Notes: generated by a model from the sequence alone, not told the origin. 36,385 nucleotides of DNA from Silicimonas sp. (GCA_022340315.1 JAJDOD010000030.1:1-36385), one strand, 5' to 3'; shown: positions 17,760-28,814, counted from the first letter of the stretch. A program made the numbers and translations.

Positions 17760-17778
17760 TCGGTCGGGAAATAGGGAC

Positions 17779-19137
<1,359 letters not shown>

Positions 19138-19164
19138 CCTACCTTCCTAACAGCCTTGACAACT

Positions 19165-19199
19165 GGCCCGGGCGGCATCTCGCCCGGGCCATTTTTATT
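19165..19199 (+). terminator. Rho-independent terminator of glnK-amtB
   Basis: A perfect 10-bp stem, GGCCCGGGCG / CGCCCGGGCC, encloses the six-base loop GCATCT and is followed by ATTTTTATT. It begins 27 bases after the amtB stop. The sulfate-activation gene ends on the other strand at 19221. The stem is symmetric, but the T-run is only on the plus side. Confidence 0.93.
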
Positions 19200-19220
19200 G
19201 TTTGCGACGATGAATTATCG

Positions 19221-21284
19221 TCAACCCGCGACCAGCCCCATTTGTTCGAGTTTCAGCAGGACCTGGTGAGCGCAGTGGTCAACCTCGACGTTCTCGGTGT
19301 CGAGCCGCAACTCGGGGTTCGCGGGTTCGTCGTAGGGGTCCGAGATGCCGGTGAATTCCTTGATCTTGCCTTCGCGTGCCAGCTTGTAGAGCCCTTTACG
19401 GTCACGCTTTTCGCATTCCTCTATGGAAGTCGCCACGTGGACTTCGACGAAAGCGCCGAACGCCTCGACATCCTCGCGGACGGCCCGGCGCGTGGTTGCG
19501 TAGGGTGCGATCGGCGCGCAGATCGCGATGCCGCCGTTCTTGGTAATCTCGCTTGCCACGTAGCCGATCCGGCGGATGTTCAGATCGCGGTGCTCTTTCG
19601 AGAACCCAAGCTCGGATGACAGGTTCTTCCGCACGATATCGCCATCGAGCAGCGTCACCGGACGCCCGCCCATCTCCATCAGCTTGACCATCAGAGCGTT
19701 GGCGATTGTCGATTTGCCGGAACCGGAGAAACCGGTGAAGAAGACCGTGAAGCCCTGCTGGGAGCGTGGCGGATAGCGGCGGCGAAGTTCTCCGACCACC
19801 TCGGGGAAAGAGAACCATTCGGGGATCTCCAGCCCTTCACGCAACCGCCGGCGCAACTCGGTGCCCGAGATGTTGAGAACGGTCGCACCGTCCTGCACCT
19901 CGTCGGCGGGTTCGTATTGCGCGCGCTCCTGAACGTAGACCATGTGTTTGAAGTCGACCATCTCCAGGCCGATCTCCGCCTCGTGCTCGCGGACCAGATC
20001 CTGCGCGTCGTAGGGCCCGTAGAAATCCTCGCCCGCGCTGTTCTTGCCCGGTCCCGCATGGTCGCGGCCGACGATCATGTGCGTGCAGCCGTGGTTCTTG
20101 CGGATGAGCCCGTGCCAGACCGCCTCGCGCGGGCCTGCCATGCGCATCGCCAGGTTCAGAAGGCTCATCGTTGTGGTGGCAGCCGGATACTTGTCCAGCA
20201 CCGCCTCGTAGCAGCGGACGCGGGTGAAGTGATCGACATCGCCGGGTTTCGTCAGCCCGACGACAGGATGGATCAACAGGTTCGCGGCAGCGTCCTTGGC
20301 GGCGCGGAAGGTCAGTTCCTGGTGCGCGCGATGGAGCGGATTGCGCGTCTGGAACGCGACGACACGCCGCCAGCCAAGCTTGCGGAAATAGGCGCGCAAC
20401 TCGTTCGGCGTATCGCGGCGCATCTTGAAATCGTAGTGAACGGGCGGCTGAATGCCGGTGACCGGCCCGCCCAGATAGACCTTGCCGGCAGTGTGATGCA
20501 GGTAGTTGACGGCGGGGTGCGCGATGTCGTCGGCGCCGAACACCTTCTCGGCCTCGCGCGCCTTGTCCGGGGTCCAGCGGTCGGTGACGGTGAGCGTGCC
20601 GAGGATCACGCCTTCCTGGTCGCGCAGCGCGATGTCCTGGCCCATCTCAAGGCTCTCGGCGAACTTCTCGGAGACATCCAGCGTGATCGGCATCGGCCAA
20701 AGCGTTCCATCCGTCATGCGCATGTTCTCGACCACGCCGTCATAGTCCGCCTGCCCGAGGAAGCCCTTGAGCGGGTGGAACCCGCCGTTCATCAGAAGCT
20801 CGAGGTCGCAGATCTGGCGGGGAGACATGTCCCAGCTGGGCAGGTCGGCGGCTTCGCGTTTCATCTTCTGGGCGCTCTCGTAAGAGACGTAGAGCTCGGG
20901 AATGGGCGTGTGGTTGGATTGCATGGCATCGGTCCTTTGAGGCATCGGGGTCAGGTTCACGGCGCGTCCGGTGAGTTCGGCATGAAGCGCGTTGTATTCG
21001 TCGCGTTTGCGGGCAAGAAAGCCGTCCGTGAGACGGGCCTTTTCGGCGGCGCCCCGCGAAGTCAGGGCATAGGAAAAGCGGTGGCGGCGATCGGGGCCGG
21101 GGCGCTCGGTGACAGCGATCAGCCCTGCCTCGGCGCCGGCCTTGAGAAGCGCATTGAGATGCCCGAGCGAAACGCCAAGCTCTGCAGCGATTGCCCGTTG
21201 CGACGCGTTCGGAGCCAGGTCGAGCTGGCGAAGCAGCCGAAAGACCTGCACATTCTCATCGGATAGTACGCGGGTGCCGCTCAT
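19221..21284 (-). CDS. MarR-like winged helix fused to bifunctional sulfate adenylyltransferase / APS kinase
   Basis: A 687-residue open frame. Residues 1-110 form a winged-helix domain like EPS-associated MarR-type regulators: ENVQVFRLLRQL, SQRAIAAELGVSLGHLNALL, SYALTSRGAAEKARL, FLARKRDEYNALHAEL. From residue 121 it is a full sulfate-activating enzyme. ATP sulfurylase motifs are QTRN (312-315), HRAH (318-321) and GRDHAGPG; the APS kinase domain has the P-loop GFSGSGKST (518-526) and LLDGDIVR. Together these make PAPS from sulfate and ATP. An internal ATG (plus-strand 20924) lies eight bases after AAAGGA, so the enzyme may also be made alone, while the first ATG has no clear ribosome-binding site. 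An out-of-frame TGA at 20951-20953 means one missed base would turn this into two genes. A palindrome lies upstream. Confidence 0.88.
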   Translation of the reverse strand: MSGTRVLSDENVQVFRLLRQLDLAPNASQRAIAAELGVSLGHLNALLKAGAEAGLIAVTERPGPDRRHRFSYALTSRGAAEKARLTDGFLARKRDEYNALHAELTGRAVNLTPMPQRTDAMQSNHTPIPELYVSYESAQKMKREAADLPSWDMSPRQICDLELLMNGGFHPLKGFLGQADYDGVVENMRMTDGTLWPMPITLDVSEKFAESLEMGQDIALRDQEGVILGTLTVTDRWTPDKAREAEKVFGADDIAHPAVNYLHHTAGKVYLGGPVTGIQPPVHYDFKMRRDTPNELRAYFRKLGWRRVVAFQTRNPLHRAHQELTFRAAKDAAANLLIHPVVGLTKPGDVDHFTRVRCYEAVLDKYPAATTTMSLLNLAMRMAGPREAVWHGLIRKNHGCTHMIVGRDHAGPGKNSAGEDFYGPYDAQDLVREHEAEIGLEMVDFKHMVYVQERAQYEPADEVQDGATVLNISGTELRRRLREGLEIPEWFSFPEVVGELRRRYPPRSQQGFTVFFTGFSGSGKSTIANALMVKLMEMGGRPVTLLDGDIVRKNLSSELGFSKEHRDLNIRRIGYVASEITKNGGIAICAPIAPYATTRRAVREDVEAFGAFVEVHVATSIEECEKRDRKGLYKLAREGKIKEFTGISDPYDEPANPELRLDTENVEVDHCAHQVLLKLEQMGLVAG

Positions 21285-21309
21285 CGGGGAAACTCGGGAC
21301 GACTCAACT

Positions 21310-21329
21310 TGTGTTCACGTGTGAACACA
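21310..21329. promoter_or_regulatory. Perfect palindromic operator candidate upstream of the HTH-sulfurylase gene
   Basis: TGTGTTCACGTGTGAACACA has two perfect 9-bp arms around the central GT. It lies 25 bases before the ATG of the winged-helix fusion. On the minus strand a TTGACG (21354-21359) and TATATG (21328-21333), 20 bases apart, form a sub-optimal promoter candidate whose -10 touches the palindrome. Size and position suit an operator for a dimeric winged-helix regulator, most simply the fused N-terminal domain itself. I saw no second copy in the window by eye. Confidence 0.6.
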
Positions 21330-21481
21330 TATACGGAAACACTCTGAAGAAAACGTCAATCGCGGAAATCGGCTGGCTCTTTCACACCGCGTGTCGCGTT
21401 TGCAACTTATGGCGGGAGACCGGAGCCTCTCGTTCGACACCACGCGCTCAAGCATGAACCGACGACACAGGAGAATATCAC

Positions 21482-22063
21482 ATGCGTGGGATTACTTTCC
21501 GCCCGGGTATCCCGGAAGACGCACCGGACCTTGTGGAAATCGTTCGCATGGCCGGCGAAGGGTTGCCGGAGATCGTCTGGAAGGACATGGCGGAGCCTGG
21601 CGAAACGGTCCGTGACGTCGGGCTTCGGCGCGCTGCGGGAGAGACCGGCAGTTTCAGCTATCGCAATGCCACGCTTTGCGAGCTTGATGGAGCGGTTGTG
21701 GGCGGCGTTGTCGGCTATATGCTTGCGCCCGAACCGGTCGAGATCGGCCCGGACTTTCCCGAAATGTTCGTCCCCCTCCAGGAACTCGAGAATCTCGTGC
21801 CAGAGCATTGGTACGTGAATATTCTCGCCACCTACCCCGAGCATCGCGGCAAGGGCATCGGCGCAGCGCTTCTTGCCTTTGCCGAGCAACTTGCCGCGGT
21901 ACGCGGGGCGCGGGGCATGTCGATCATCGTATTCTCGTCGAACGAGGGCGCCGAGCGCCTGTATCGCCGGACGGGATATCGTGAGGTCGCGCGGCGCAGG
22001 ATGGCGATCCCCGGTTGGCAACACGATGGTTGCGACGCAATCCTGCTTGTCAAACCGTTCTGA
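21482..22063 (+). CDS. GNAT-family N-acetyltransferase
   Basis: A 193-residue acetyltransferase. It begins GITFRPGIPEDAPDLVEIVRMAG, has a central WYVNILATYPEHRGKGIGAALLAFAE, which is beta-4 plus the acetyl-CoA loop (H-R-G-K-G-I-G), and ends with SSNEGAERLYRRTGYREVARR, the late GNAT motif. ACAGGAG lies before the ATG. Its substrate cannot be predicted. It is divergent from the sulfate-activation gene across about 197 bases holding the palindromic operator, so it could share that control, and it converges on trxB with only eight bases between the stops. Confidence 0.87.
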   Translation: MRGITFRPGIPEDAPDLVEIVRMAGEGLPEIVWKDMAEPGETVRDVGLRRAAGETGSFSYRNATLCELDGAVVGGVVGYMLAPEPVEIGPDFPEMFVPLQELENLVPEHWYVNILATYPEHRGKGIGAALLAFAEQLAAVRGARGMSIIVFSSNEGAERLYRRTGYREVARRRMAIPGWQHDGCDAILLVKPF

Positions 22064-22071
22064 TCGGGCCG

Positions 22072-23739
<1,668 letters not shown>

Positions 23740-23747
23740 AGCGGGTG

Positions 23748-24560
23748 TCAGGCCGACATCGCGAAGAATTCGTCTGCCGTCACGCGAGGGGTGTCCAGCC
23801 GCCCGAAATCTCGCACCGTCCCCAGGTGAGGGAAAAACTGCATGAAGAGGGCGAGCATCTCCTCAGGCAGCGAGATCGGCGTCTCGGGGCCGGGGTGGAA
23901 CGTCTCGACCTCGAGGCCGGCGGCGAGAATCGTTTCGTGGGTTTCGCACGCAAGATGATAGACCCGCGTCGGTGAAAGCGGCGTTACCTCGATCACCGCA
24001 TGGCCGTCCGCTATTGCCGTAAGCGGCACGAGAGCGGCTTTCGCACCAACAGTGGCGTGGAACTTGGGGTCTCGATCCAGCCGCCGTGCGCCAGGTCCGA
24101 AGGTTTGGTCCTGAACAGGGCGGCCCAAGCCGAACGCATCGGACATCACGCGGTAAAGTCGCGGTTCGTCGCCAAGCGTAGGAGCGCCAGGGACGAGGTT
24201 GATCGAGCCCTTCCAAAGAAGCTGGCTGTGCCGTCCGTCTGCGGATTCGAGCATCATGCCGGGCGACAGGTCTTCTACGGCCACCGGGCCTTCTGATGTC
24301 TGGATCAGGGCGCCGTGCGTGAAGGCATTGAACGCGGCCTCGAACGCGGGAAGGGCAGGGGCTACCGAAACCTCGGCGCGGACCAGCCCATGTTCGAGCC
24401 ACTCGTATTCGAAACGGCGCGTTACTCGGGCGCGCGGGTGAACGGGCTTTTGCGATACCGGGATGCGGGAAACGGTGCGGCGCGGAACGGTCCAGGCCGG
24501 CTCGCTTCTGACACGGCTCGGTAGGTCAGGCATTGGGGGAAGGGTCGGTGAGGCTGTCAT
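23748..24560 (-). CDS. Hint (Hedgehog/intein) domain protein, nucleophile cysteine absent
   Basis: A 270-residue protein with a Hint_2-like domain from about residue 77: AFNAFTHGALIQTSEGPVAVEDLSPGMML, then a block with LLWKGS and a late YHLACETHETILAAGLEVETF. In active Hint domains the first residue is a cysteine (CFTPGT...); here the matching place reads AFTHGA, so self-cleavage by the usual route is not expected. The N terminus (1-60) is proline- and arginine-rich and lacks a signal peptide. Such proteins are frequent in Rhodobacterales and their role is unknown. The chosen ATG has no strong ribosome-binding site; the frame runs on upstream. It ends eight bases from the Lrp gene, convergent. 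Confidence 0.8.
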   Translation of the reverse strand: MTASPTLPPMPDLPSRVRSEPAWTVPRRTVSRIPVSQKPVHPRARVTRRFEYEWLEHGLVRAEVSVAPALPAFEAAFNAFTHGALIQTSEGPVAVEDLSPGMMLESADGRHSQLLWKGSINLVPGAPTLGDEPRLYRVMSDAFGLGRPVQDQTFGPGARRLDRDPKFHATVGAKAALVPLTAIADGHAVIEVTPLSPTRVYHLACETHETILAAGLEVETFHPGPETPISLPEEMLALFMQFFPHLGTVRDFGRLDTPRVTADEFFAMSA

Positions 24561-24745
24561 TTTGAAGGTACGCTCCGCACTAGGAAAAAAGAAAAACTGA
24601 GGCCTTACACCTAACTGGGCGAATTCCGTCGACGTGGGAACAACGGTGTACTGTCCATCAGCCTGGCTGCGGCGATGACGCTTCTCATCCAGCGTGGTTT
24701 CGACGTCATACTCGGTCCTCACTCACAGGCTTCAAGGCAGGTTCT

Positions 24746-24790
24746 CTTGCCCGTTTGATGAGCAATAACTTGCCGACGCAATTGGGCAAG
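24746..24790 (-). terminator. Weak terminator candidate after pgeF
   Basis: Downstream of the pgeF stop on the minus strand, CTTGCC-CAATTGCGTC-GGCAAG is a six-base stem with a ten-base loop, followed by TTATTG. A second CTTGCCC copy at 24746-24752 could pair instead with the same arm. There is no real U-run. The surrounding 274 bases between pgeF and the Hint gene hold no gene that I can support. Confidence 0.25.
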
Positions 24791-24834
24791 CTCATGACCA
24801 GATCGGGGAAATTTTAATGAGTGTCGTGCAGAAA

Positions 24835-25587
24835 TCAGAGCCGGATGGCCGATATCAGGCGCCCATAGTCGGCCTCGCGCAGGTGAACGCTGCGGCGATA
24901 GGAGTAAAAACTTGCCGCGTCGGAATAGGTGCAATGGCCGGTCCACGATGCCAGGGCGACGCCCGCATTGCGAAGCCGGCTAAGGCCGAAACCAATCAGG
25001 TCGAATTGCAGGCGATCGCCTTCGCCATTTGCGAAAAACCGCACGTTTTCGGGATCATCGGATAGAAACCGGTCGAGAAACTCAGGTCCGACTTCATAGG
25101 CGCGCTGGCTGATCGAGGGGCCAATCACGGCGTGAATCCTGTCACGCACCGCACCGAGTTCTTCCATCGCTTCGATCGTGGCCTCAAGTATGCCATCGAG
25201 AGCGCCCTTCCATCCGGCATGAGCCGCCCCGACAACGCCATTTTGGCTATCCGCGAAAAGCACGGGCTGGCAATCGGCTGTAAGTATGCCGAGCGCGAGG
25301 CCAGGTGTTGCGGTGACCATCGCATCCGCCTCGACAGGGTTCTCGGGCGTGTTGTCGAGCGCAATGGCGCGGGCGGAGTGGGTCTGGTGGACGCTGGCCA
25401 GCCGGTTGGGCGACACATCCAAAGCCTCGGCGACGCGGCCGCGGTTGATCAGAACGGTCTCGCGCTGATCAGTTGAGCCAAGGCCACAATTCAGTCCGTG
25501 GAACACGCCCGACGATGCGCCGCCCTTGCGCGTGAAGAAGCCGTGGCGGGCTGGCAGATCGTCGGAGATGATCGGCTCTAGTGTCAT
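24835..25587 (-). CDS. pgeF: Peptidoglycan editing factor PgeF / laccase-domain protein (YfiH family)
   Basis: A 250-residue member of the multicopper-polyphenol-oxidoreductase-like (Cu-oxidase_4) family. Marks are HGFFTRKGGASSGVFHGLNCG at the N terminus, the metal/active-site stretch SVHQTHSARAI, ILTADCQPVLFAD, AAHAGWKGALDGI and the C-terminal GHCTYSDAASFYSYRR. Family members have been described as purine nucleoside phosphorylase/deaminase-like enzymes and, in Escherichia coli, as PgeF, which removes faulty peptidoglycan precursors. Which activity applies here is unknown. It starts within the stop of the preceding methyltransferase gene (ATGA) and ends the lgt operon. Confidence 0.88.
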   Translation of the reverse strand: MTLEPIISDDLPARHGFFTRKGGASSGVFHGLNCGLGSTDQRETVLINRGRVAEALDVSPNRLASVHQTHSARAIALDNTPENPVEADAMVTATPGLALGILTADCQPVLFADSQNGVVGAAHAGWKGALDGILEATIEAMEELGAVRDRIHAVIGPSISQRAYEVGPEFLDRFLSDDPENVRFFANGEGDRLQFDLIGFGLSRLRNAGVALASWTGHCTYSDAASFYSYRRSVHLREADYGRLISAIRL

Positions 25588-26648
25588 GGTTGGTCGTATC
25601 CCGGCGGCGGTGGTGTTCCCGGCTGGTAGAAGGCGATGGTCTTGAAGAGGGTTCCCATTTCATCGCCATGCGTCAAGCGGCGATGCGCGGCGATATGGGA
25701 CTGGAGTGCGTCGTCGCTCATACTCTGGGCGAGTGTCTGCGCGCGCGCGGTAATGCCGAGCCGTTCCAGAAGCACGCCTTGTGGGATCACTTCGGTCACC
25801 TGGGCAGGGTCGGCGGCCATTGCCAGGGCCTCGAAATCGACGTGGGCGGTGAGGTCAGCGTTGCCCGGTGCATCGAATGGATCGACGTATTCGTGTCGGC
25901 GAAGAGCCTGGAACGTGTCACTCTTCGAGCGCCAGTCGCCATAGTCGAACACGAGCGCCACCCCGCCGTAGCGGGCGATCCGCTGGCCGAGAGCCGCCGC
26001 CACGGTTTGCGCGGCGGGCGAAACTTCGACGATCTCGCCTTCGGCGGTGTCACGCAGCCGGTGTTCGAGAAAGGATGGCCGGTTCGGGTCGGCAAGGCCG
26101 AGTTTCAACCGGTCGTGCTCCAGTCCCACGACGCGCTCCCGCCAGCCCTCGCCGTCGCGCTGGAATTGCCGGATCGGGAGAGCATCGAAGAACTCGTTGG
26201 CGACGAGGAATAGAGGACCATCGGGCACATCGTCGAAGCGGTCGTGATGCTGGATTCGAAAGTCAATGGTTTCCGACTGCGCCACGCGAAGGGCCGGAGA
26301 GGCTTCGACCAGGTGCAGATCGAGCGCATCGTGAAAGCCGGGCACGCGCATCGTGGCACGGAGCATGTCCGCCATAAGGGTGCCGCGTCCCGGGCCAAGC
26401 TCTGCCAGCCGGAAGGGCGCGGGGCTGCCACGGTCAAGCCAGGCCTGCGCAAGGCAGAGGCCAAGAAGCTCGCCGAACATCTGGCTGATCTCCGGCGCGG
26501 TGGTGAAATCGCCCGCGGCACCCAGTGGATCACGCGTCGTGTAGTAGCCGTGGATCGGGTCGAGCAGGCATTCTGTCATGTAGTCGGCCAGCGTCATCGG
26601 GCCGGTGGCGGCGATGCGTTCGGCAAGTCGCGTGGCGAGGGGTGTCAT
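25584..26648 (-). CDS. MidA/NDUFAF7-type SAM-dependent methyltransferase
   Basis: A 354-residue protein of the DUF185/Methyltransf_28 family. It opens with [35 protein letters not shown] in outline, then the SAM-binding [33 protein letters not shown] and a C-terminal GALVFDYGD-like [11 protein letters not shown]. The mitochondrial homologue NDUFAF7 methylates an arginine of complex I subunit NDUFS2 and is needed for its assembly. A like role in the bacterial complex is inference. The start overlaps the lgt stop by four bases (ATGA), and its own stop overlaps pgeF the same way; the open frame continues upstream into lgt and is not real there. Confidence 0.9.
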   Translation of the reverse strand: MTPLATRLAERIAATGPMTLADYMTECLLDPIHGYYTTRDPLGAAGDFTTAPEISQMFGELLGLCLAQAWLDRGSPAPFRLAELGPGRGTLMADMLRATMRVPGFHDALDLHLVEASPALRVAQSETIDFRIQHHDRFDDVPDGPLFLVANEFFDALPIRQFQRDGEGWRERVVGLEHDRLKLGLADPNRPSFLEHRLRDTAEGEIVEVSPAAQTVAAALGQRIARYGGVALVFDYGDWRSKSDTFQALRRHEYVDPFDAPGNADLTAHVDFEALAMAADPAQVTEVIPQGVLLERLGITARAQTLAQSMSDDALQSHIAAHRRLTHGDEMGTLFKTIAFYQPGTPPPPGYDQP

Positions 26649-27529
26649 CGGCGTCTGAGGGCGAGGACAAGAATGGTAATACCAACCAGGATCATCGGAA
26701 GCGAAAATTGCTGCCCCCGAGTAATGCCGAACTCGCCGATCCGCATGACATGGCCCAGCGGGTTGTCGGGCGTGATGAACTGGGCATCGGCTTGGCGGAA
26801 AAACTCGACGACAAAGCGCGAGACACCGTAGCCCGCGATGAAGGTGCCGCAGACGACACCGGGGCGTTTCAGCCAGCCGCCGAGATAGACCATTGCGATG
26901 AGGAGTGCGCCGAGCAGGATACCTTCGAGCCCCGCTTCGTAAAGCTGCGAGGGGTGGCGGGCGCAAAGGCCCTCAACCCCGGGGCAGTCCTGTGCGGCGT
27001 TGCCGGGAAAGATTACGCCCCAGGGTTTGTCGGTGGGGCGGCCCCACAGTTCGGCGTTGATGAAATTTGCGATACGCCCGAGGAGAAGCCCCGGAGGCGT
27101 GCCGAGGGCGAGCAGGTCGGCGAAACTGGCCATCGGCATCCGGTGCTTCAACCAGAAAATCAGACCCGCGATCGTGACGCCGAGAAATCCGCCGTGAAAG
27201 GCCATGCCGCCTTCCCAGACGCGGAAAATGGCCATCGGGTCTTCGAGGAACTGCCCTCGTCCGTAGCCGAGCACATATCCGATCCGGCCCCCGAGGATGA
27301 TCCCGAGGATGAGCCAGGTAAGGAACTCCTCCAGCTGTTCGGGTGTCAGTGGCGGCGTGTCGTGTTTCCAAAGGCGCGCGCGGCGGATCGCGTGGCGAGC
27401 GAGGAGATAGCCGAGCCAAATGCCGACGATGTAGGCGAGCGCATACCAGCGGATCGGCAGGGTGGTGAAGCCCAGCGGGATCTCGACCAGCACTGGCGAA
27501 ATGTCGGGAAATGGAATGGCCGTCTGCAT
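26645..27529 (-). CDS. lgt: Prolipoprotein diacylglyceryl transferase
   Basis: A 294-residue inner-membrane enzyme that moves diacylglycerol from phosphatidylglycerol to the lipobox cysteine of prolipoproteins, the first lipoprotein maturation step. Several hydrophobic helices are visible. Diagnostic motifs are [31 protein letters not shown] with the important histidine, and the Lgt signature [16 protein letters not shown], with the usual glycine of GRIGNF replaced by alanine. [12 protein letters not shown] and [10 protein letters not shown] complete the family pattern. It heads the lgt-methyltransferase-pgeF operon and is divergent from ubiK across 94 bases. The predicted lipoprotein at about 8.3 kb would be one substrate. 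Confidence 0.95.
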   Translation of the reverse strand: MQTAIPFPDISPVLVEIPLGFTTLPIRWYALAYIVGIWLGYLLARHAIRRARLWKHDTPPLTPEQLEEFLTWLILGIILGGRIGYVLGYGRGQFLEDPMAIFRVWEGGMAFHGGFLGVTIAGLIFWLKHRMPMASFADLLALGTPPGLLLGRIANFINAELWGRPTDKPWGVIFPGNAAQDCPGVEGLCARHPSQLYEAGLEGILLGALLIAMVYLGGWLKRPGVVCGTFIAGYGVSRFVVEFFRQADAQFITPDNPLGHVMRIGEFGITRGQQFSLPMILVGITILVLALRRR

Positions 27530-27623
27530 CGGGCCTGAAGTGACAGTGTGTCACTGGCGCGTCAACCTTGCGTGGGCCGACCTGCGGGCCATATAGGAGG
27601 AGAAAGAATGGAAAGGTGACCCC

Positions 27624-27866
27624 ATGCAAAGCCGCAACAAGGTATTCGACGATCTTTCGCAGTTGATGACCAACGCGATGGGCGTCGCGCAGGGCGCGAA
27701 GGACGAGGCCGAGACAGCGCTGAAAGGCATGATCGACCGCTGGCTTGCAGACCGGGATTTCGTCACCCGCGAGGAATTCGACGCGGTACGTGCGATGGCG
27801 CAAAAGGCGCGCGAGGAGAACGAGGCGCTCAAAGCGCGGATCGAAGCACTGGAATCCGGGAAATAG
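27624..27866 (+). CDS. ubiK: UbiK-type ubiquinone biosynthesis accessory factor (BMFP family)
   Basis: An 80-residue membrane-fusogenic/BMFP-type protein. It begins MQSRNKVFDDLSQLMTNAMG, has an amphipathic middle and the conserved DFVTREEFDAVRAMAQKAREEN, and ends in a coiled-coil heptad stretch (LKARIEALESG). In gammaproteobacteria UbiK binds UbiJ and supports aerobic ubiquinone synthesis; homologues are widespread in proteobacteria. AAGGTGA precedes the ATG. An earlier ATG 16 bases upstream stops after three codons and is not used. It is transcribed divergently from lgt. Confidence 0.87.
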   Translation: MQSRNKVFDDLSQLMTNAMGVAQGAKDEAETALKGMIDRWLADRDFVTREEFDAVRAMAQKAREENEALKARIEALESGK

Positions 27867-28220
27867 GCTTCAGCCTGCGCCGCGGTTATCGGCCGGGCCA
27901 AACTTAAGAAAGACAATGGTTTCCCTTGACTGGCATGCAGCCCTTCTCGGGCAGTCACTGGCTGCGCGCGGCTGGTTCGCCATGCAAGCATTCGACCGTC
28001 AGGATCTTGGCCTGTCGCCGTGGGCCCGTTTTCGGATCGTGCGTCGCGCAGTGTGGAGAACGCGATTTTCTGTGGATGGAAACCAATTAGACCTTTACAG
28101 ATCTCGCCTTATGCCACACCATATCTCGTAAGGGACGGAGCAATGAACTACCGCCCCTAGAGCAGGCATCAAGCCGTGGTGGCTTAAAACAACTGCGGCA
28201 AAACGGACGAGGCAGCGCCA
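27867..28220. other. 354-base interval with no confident gene
   Basis: The stretch between ubiK and the YbjN-like gene has no gene I can assign. It holds one open frame listed separately with low confidence, and a small hairpin, AAGCC-GTGGT-GGCTT, around 28170-28186, about 35 bases before the YbjN-like start. That hairpin may belong to the leader of that gene. From about 28060 to 28140 the stretch turns more AT-rich than its surroundings, which suits a promoter. Confidence 0.5.
27919..28131 (+). CDS. Possible small open frame, 70 residues, doubtful
   Basis: An ATG-started frame (MVSLDWHAALLGQSLAARGW...) after a weak AAGAAAG. It is rich in tryptophan and arginine, has no motif I recognise, and ends in PHHIS. 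Codon choice in its last third departs from neighbouring genes (AGA, TTA and TCT appear), which suggests that at least the end is non-coding. Listed so that the interval is not left unexplained. Confidence 0.2.
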   Translation, partial: VSLDWHAALLGQSLAARGWFAMQAFDRQDLGLSPWARFRIVRRAVWRTRFSVDGNQLDLYRSRLMPHHIS

Positions 28221-28721
28221 ATGTCGCTTTCAGAGCATTTCACGACAGACGACCTTCACCCGATCGACATCGTCGAGCATATCGCCGAGCATCACGATTG
28301 GGATTTCGATCGCGTGGCCGATGACCAGATCGCGATGGCGGTTGAGGCGCAGTGGCGGACCTATTCCATCACGCTCGCCTGGTCGCCCCAGGACGAAACC
28401 CTGCGGCTGATCTGCACTTTCGAGATGGATCCGCCAAAAGAGCGGCTTCCGGAGCTTTACGAGACCCTGAACGCCACCAACGACATGTGCTGGGCCGGAG
28501 CGTTTTCATATTGGGAGGCGCAGAAACTTATGGTCTGGCGCTATGGGCTTGTGCTGGCCGGAGAGCAGTCTGCCTCGCCCGAGCAGATCGACACCATGAT
28601 CCGGGCGGCAGTTCTGTCATCCGAGCGGTTTTATCCCGCCTTCCAGCTTGTGGTCTGGGGCAACGAGGCGCCCGAGGCGGCGATGCAGGTTGCGATGGCC
28701 GAGGCCTACGGCCGGGCCTGA
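28221..28721 (+). CDS. YbjN domain-containing protein
   Basis: A 166-residue soluble protein with the YbjN fold (type III secretion chaperone-like). It contains HPIDIVEHIAEHHDWDFDR, a beta stretch YSITLAWSPQDETLRLICTF, then ERLPELYETLNATNDMCWAGAFSYWEAQKLMVWRYGL in outline and the C-terminal FYPAFQLVVWGNEAPEAAM. Alphaproteobacterial members occur next to proC, as here, but their function is unknown. Suspected roles as a chaperone or regulator come from the fold only. Its 3' UTR carries two hairpins, described separately. Confidence 0.88.
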   Translation: MSLSEHFTTDDLHPIDIVEHIAEHHDWDFDRVADDQIAMAVEAQWRTYSITLAWSPQDETLRLICTFEMDPPKERLPELYETLNATNDMCWAGAFSYWEAQKLMVWRYGLVLAGEQSASPEQIDTMIRAAVLSSERFYPAFQLVVWGNEAPEAAMQVAMAEAYGRA

Positions 28722-28814
28722 AGCAAGTTACCCAGACATTCGCGCGTAACCGGCACCCCCCCAGGGCCAGCGAATGTCAAAGAAACCGGGTCGCCCTCGC
28801 GACCCGGTTTTTTT
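28722..28814 (+). ncRNA. Candidate structured 3' UTR / small RNA after the YbjN-like gene
   Basis: Two hairpins follow the stop codon. The first has 9-bp arms GACATTCGC (28735-28743) and GCGAATGTC (28770-28778) around a 26-base loop that contains seven Cs in a row. The second is a 12-bp terminator stem. A C-rich exposed loop ahead of a strong terminator is a common plan of alphaproteobacterial trans-acting small RNAs, which pair with Shine-Dalgarno sequences. Transcription was not tested; it could be only a 3' UTR. Confidence 0.4.
28783..28814 (+). terminator. Rho-independent terminator
   Basis: A perfect 12-bp stem AAACCGGGTCGC / GCGACCCGGTTT with loop CCTC, ending in a run of Ts. It ends the YbjN-like transcript and separates it from proC. 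Confidence 0.95.
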
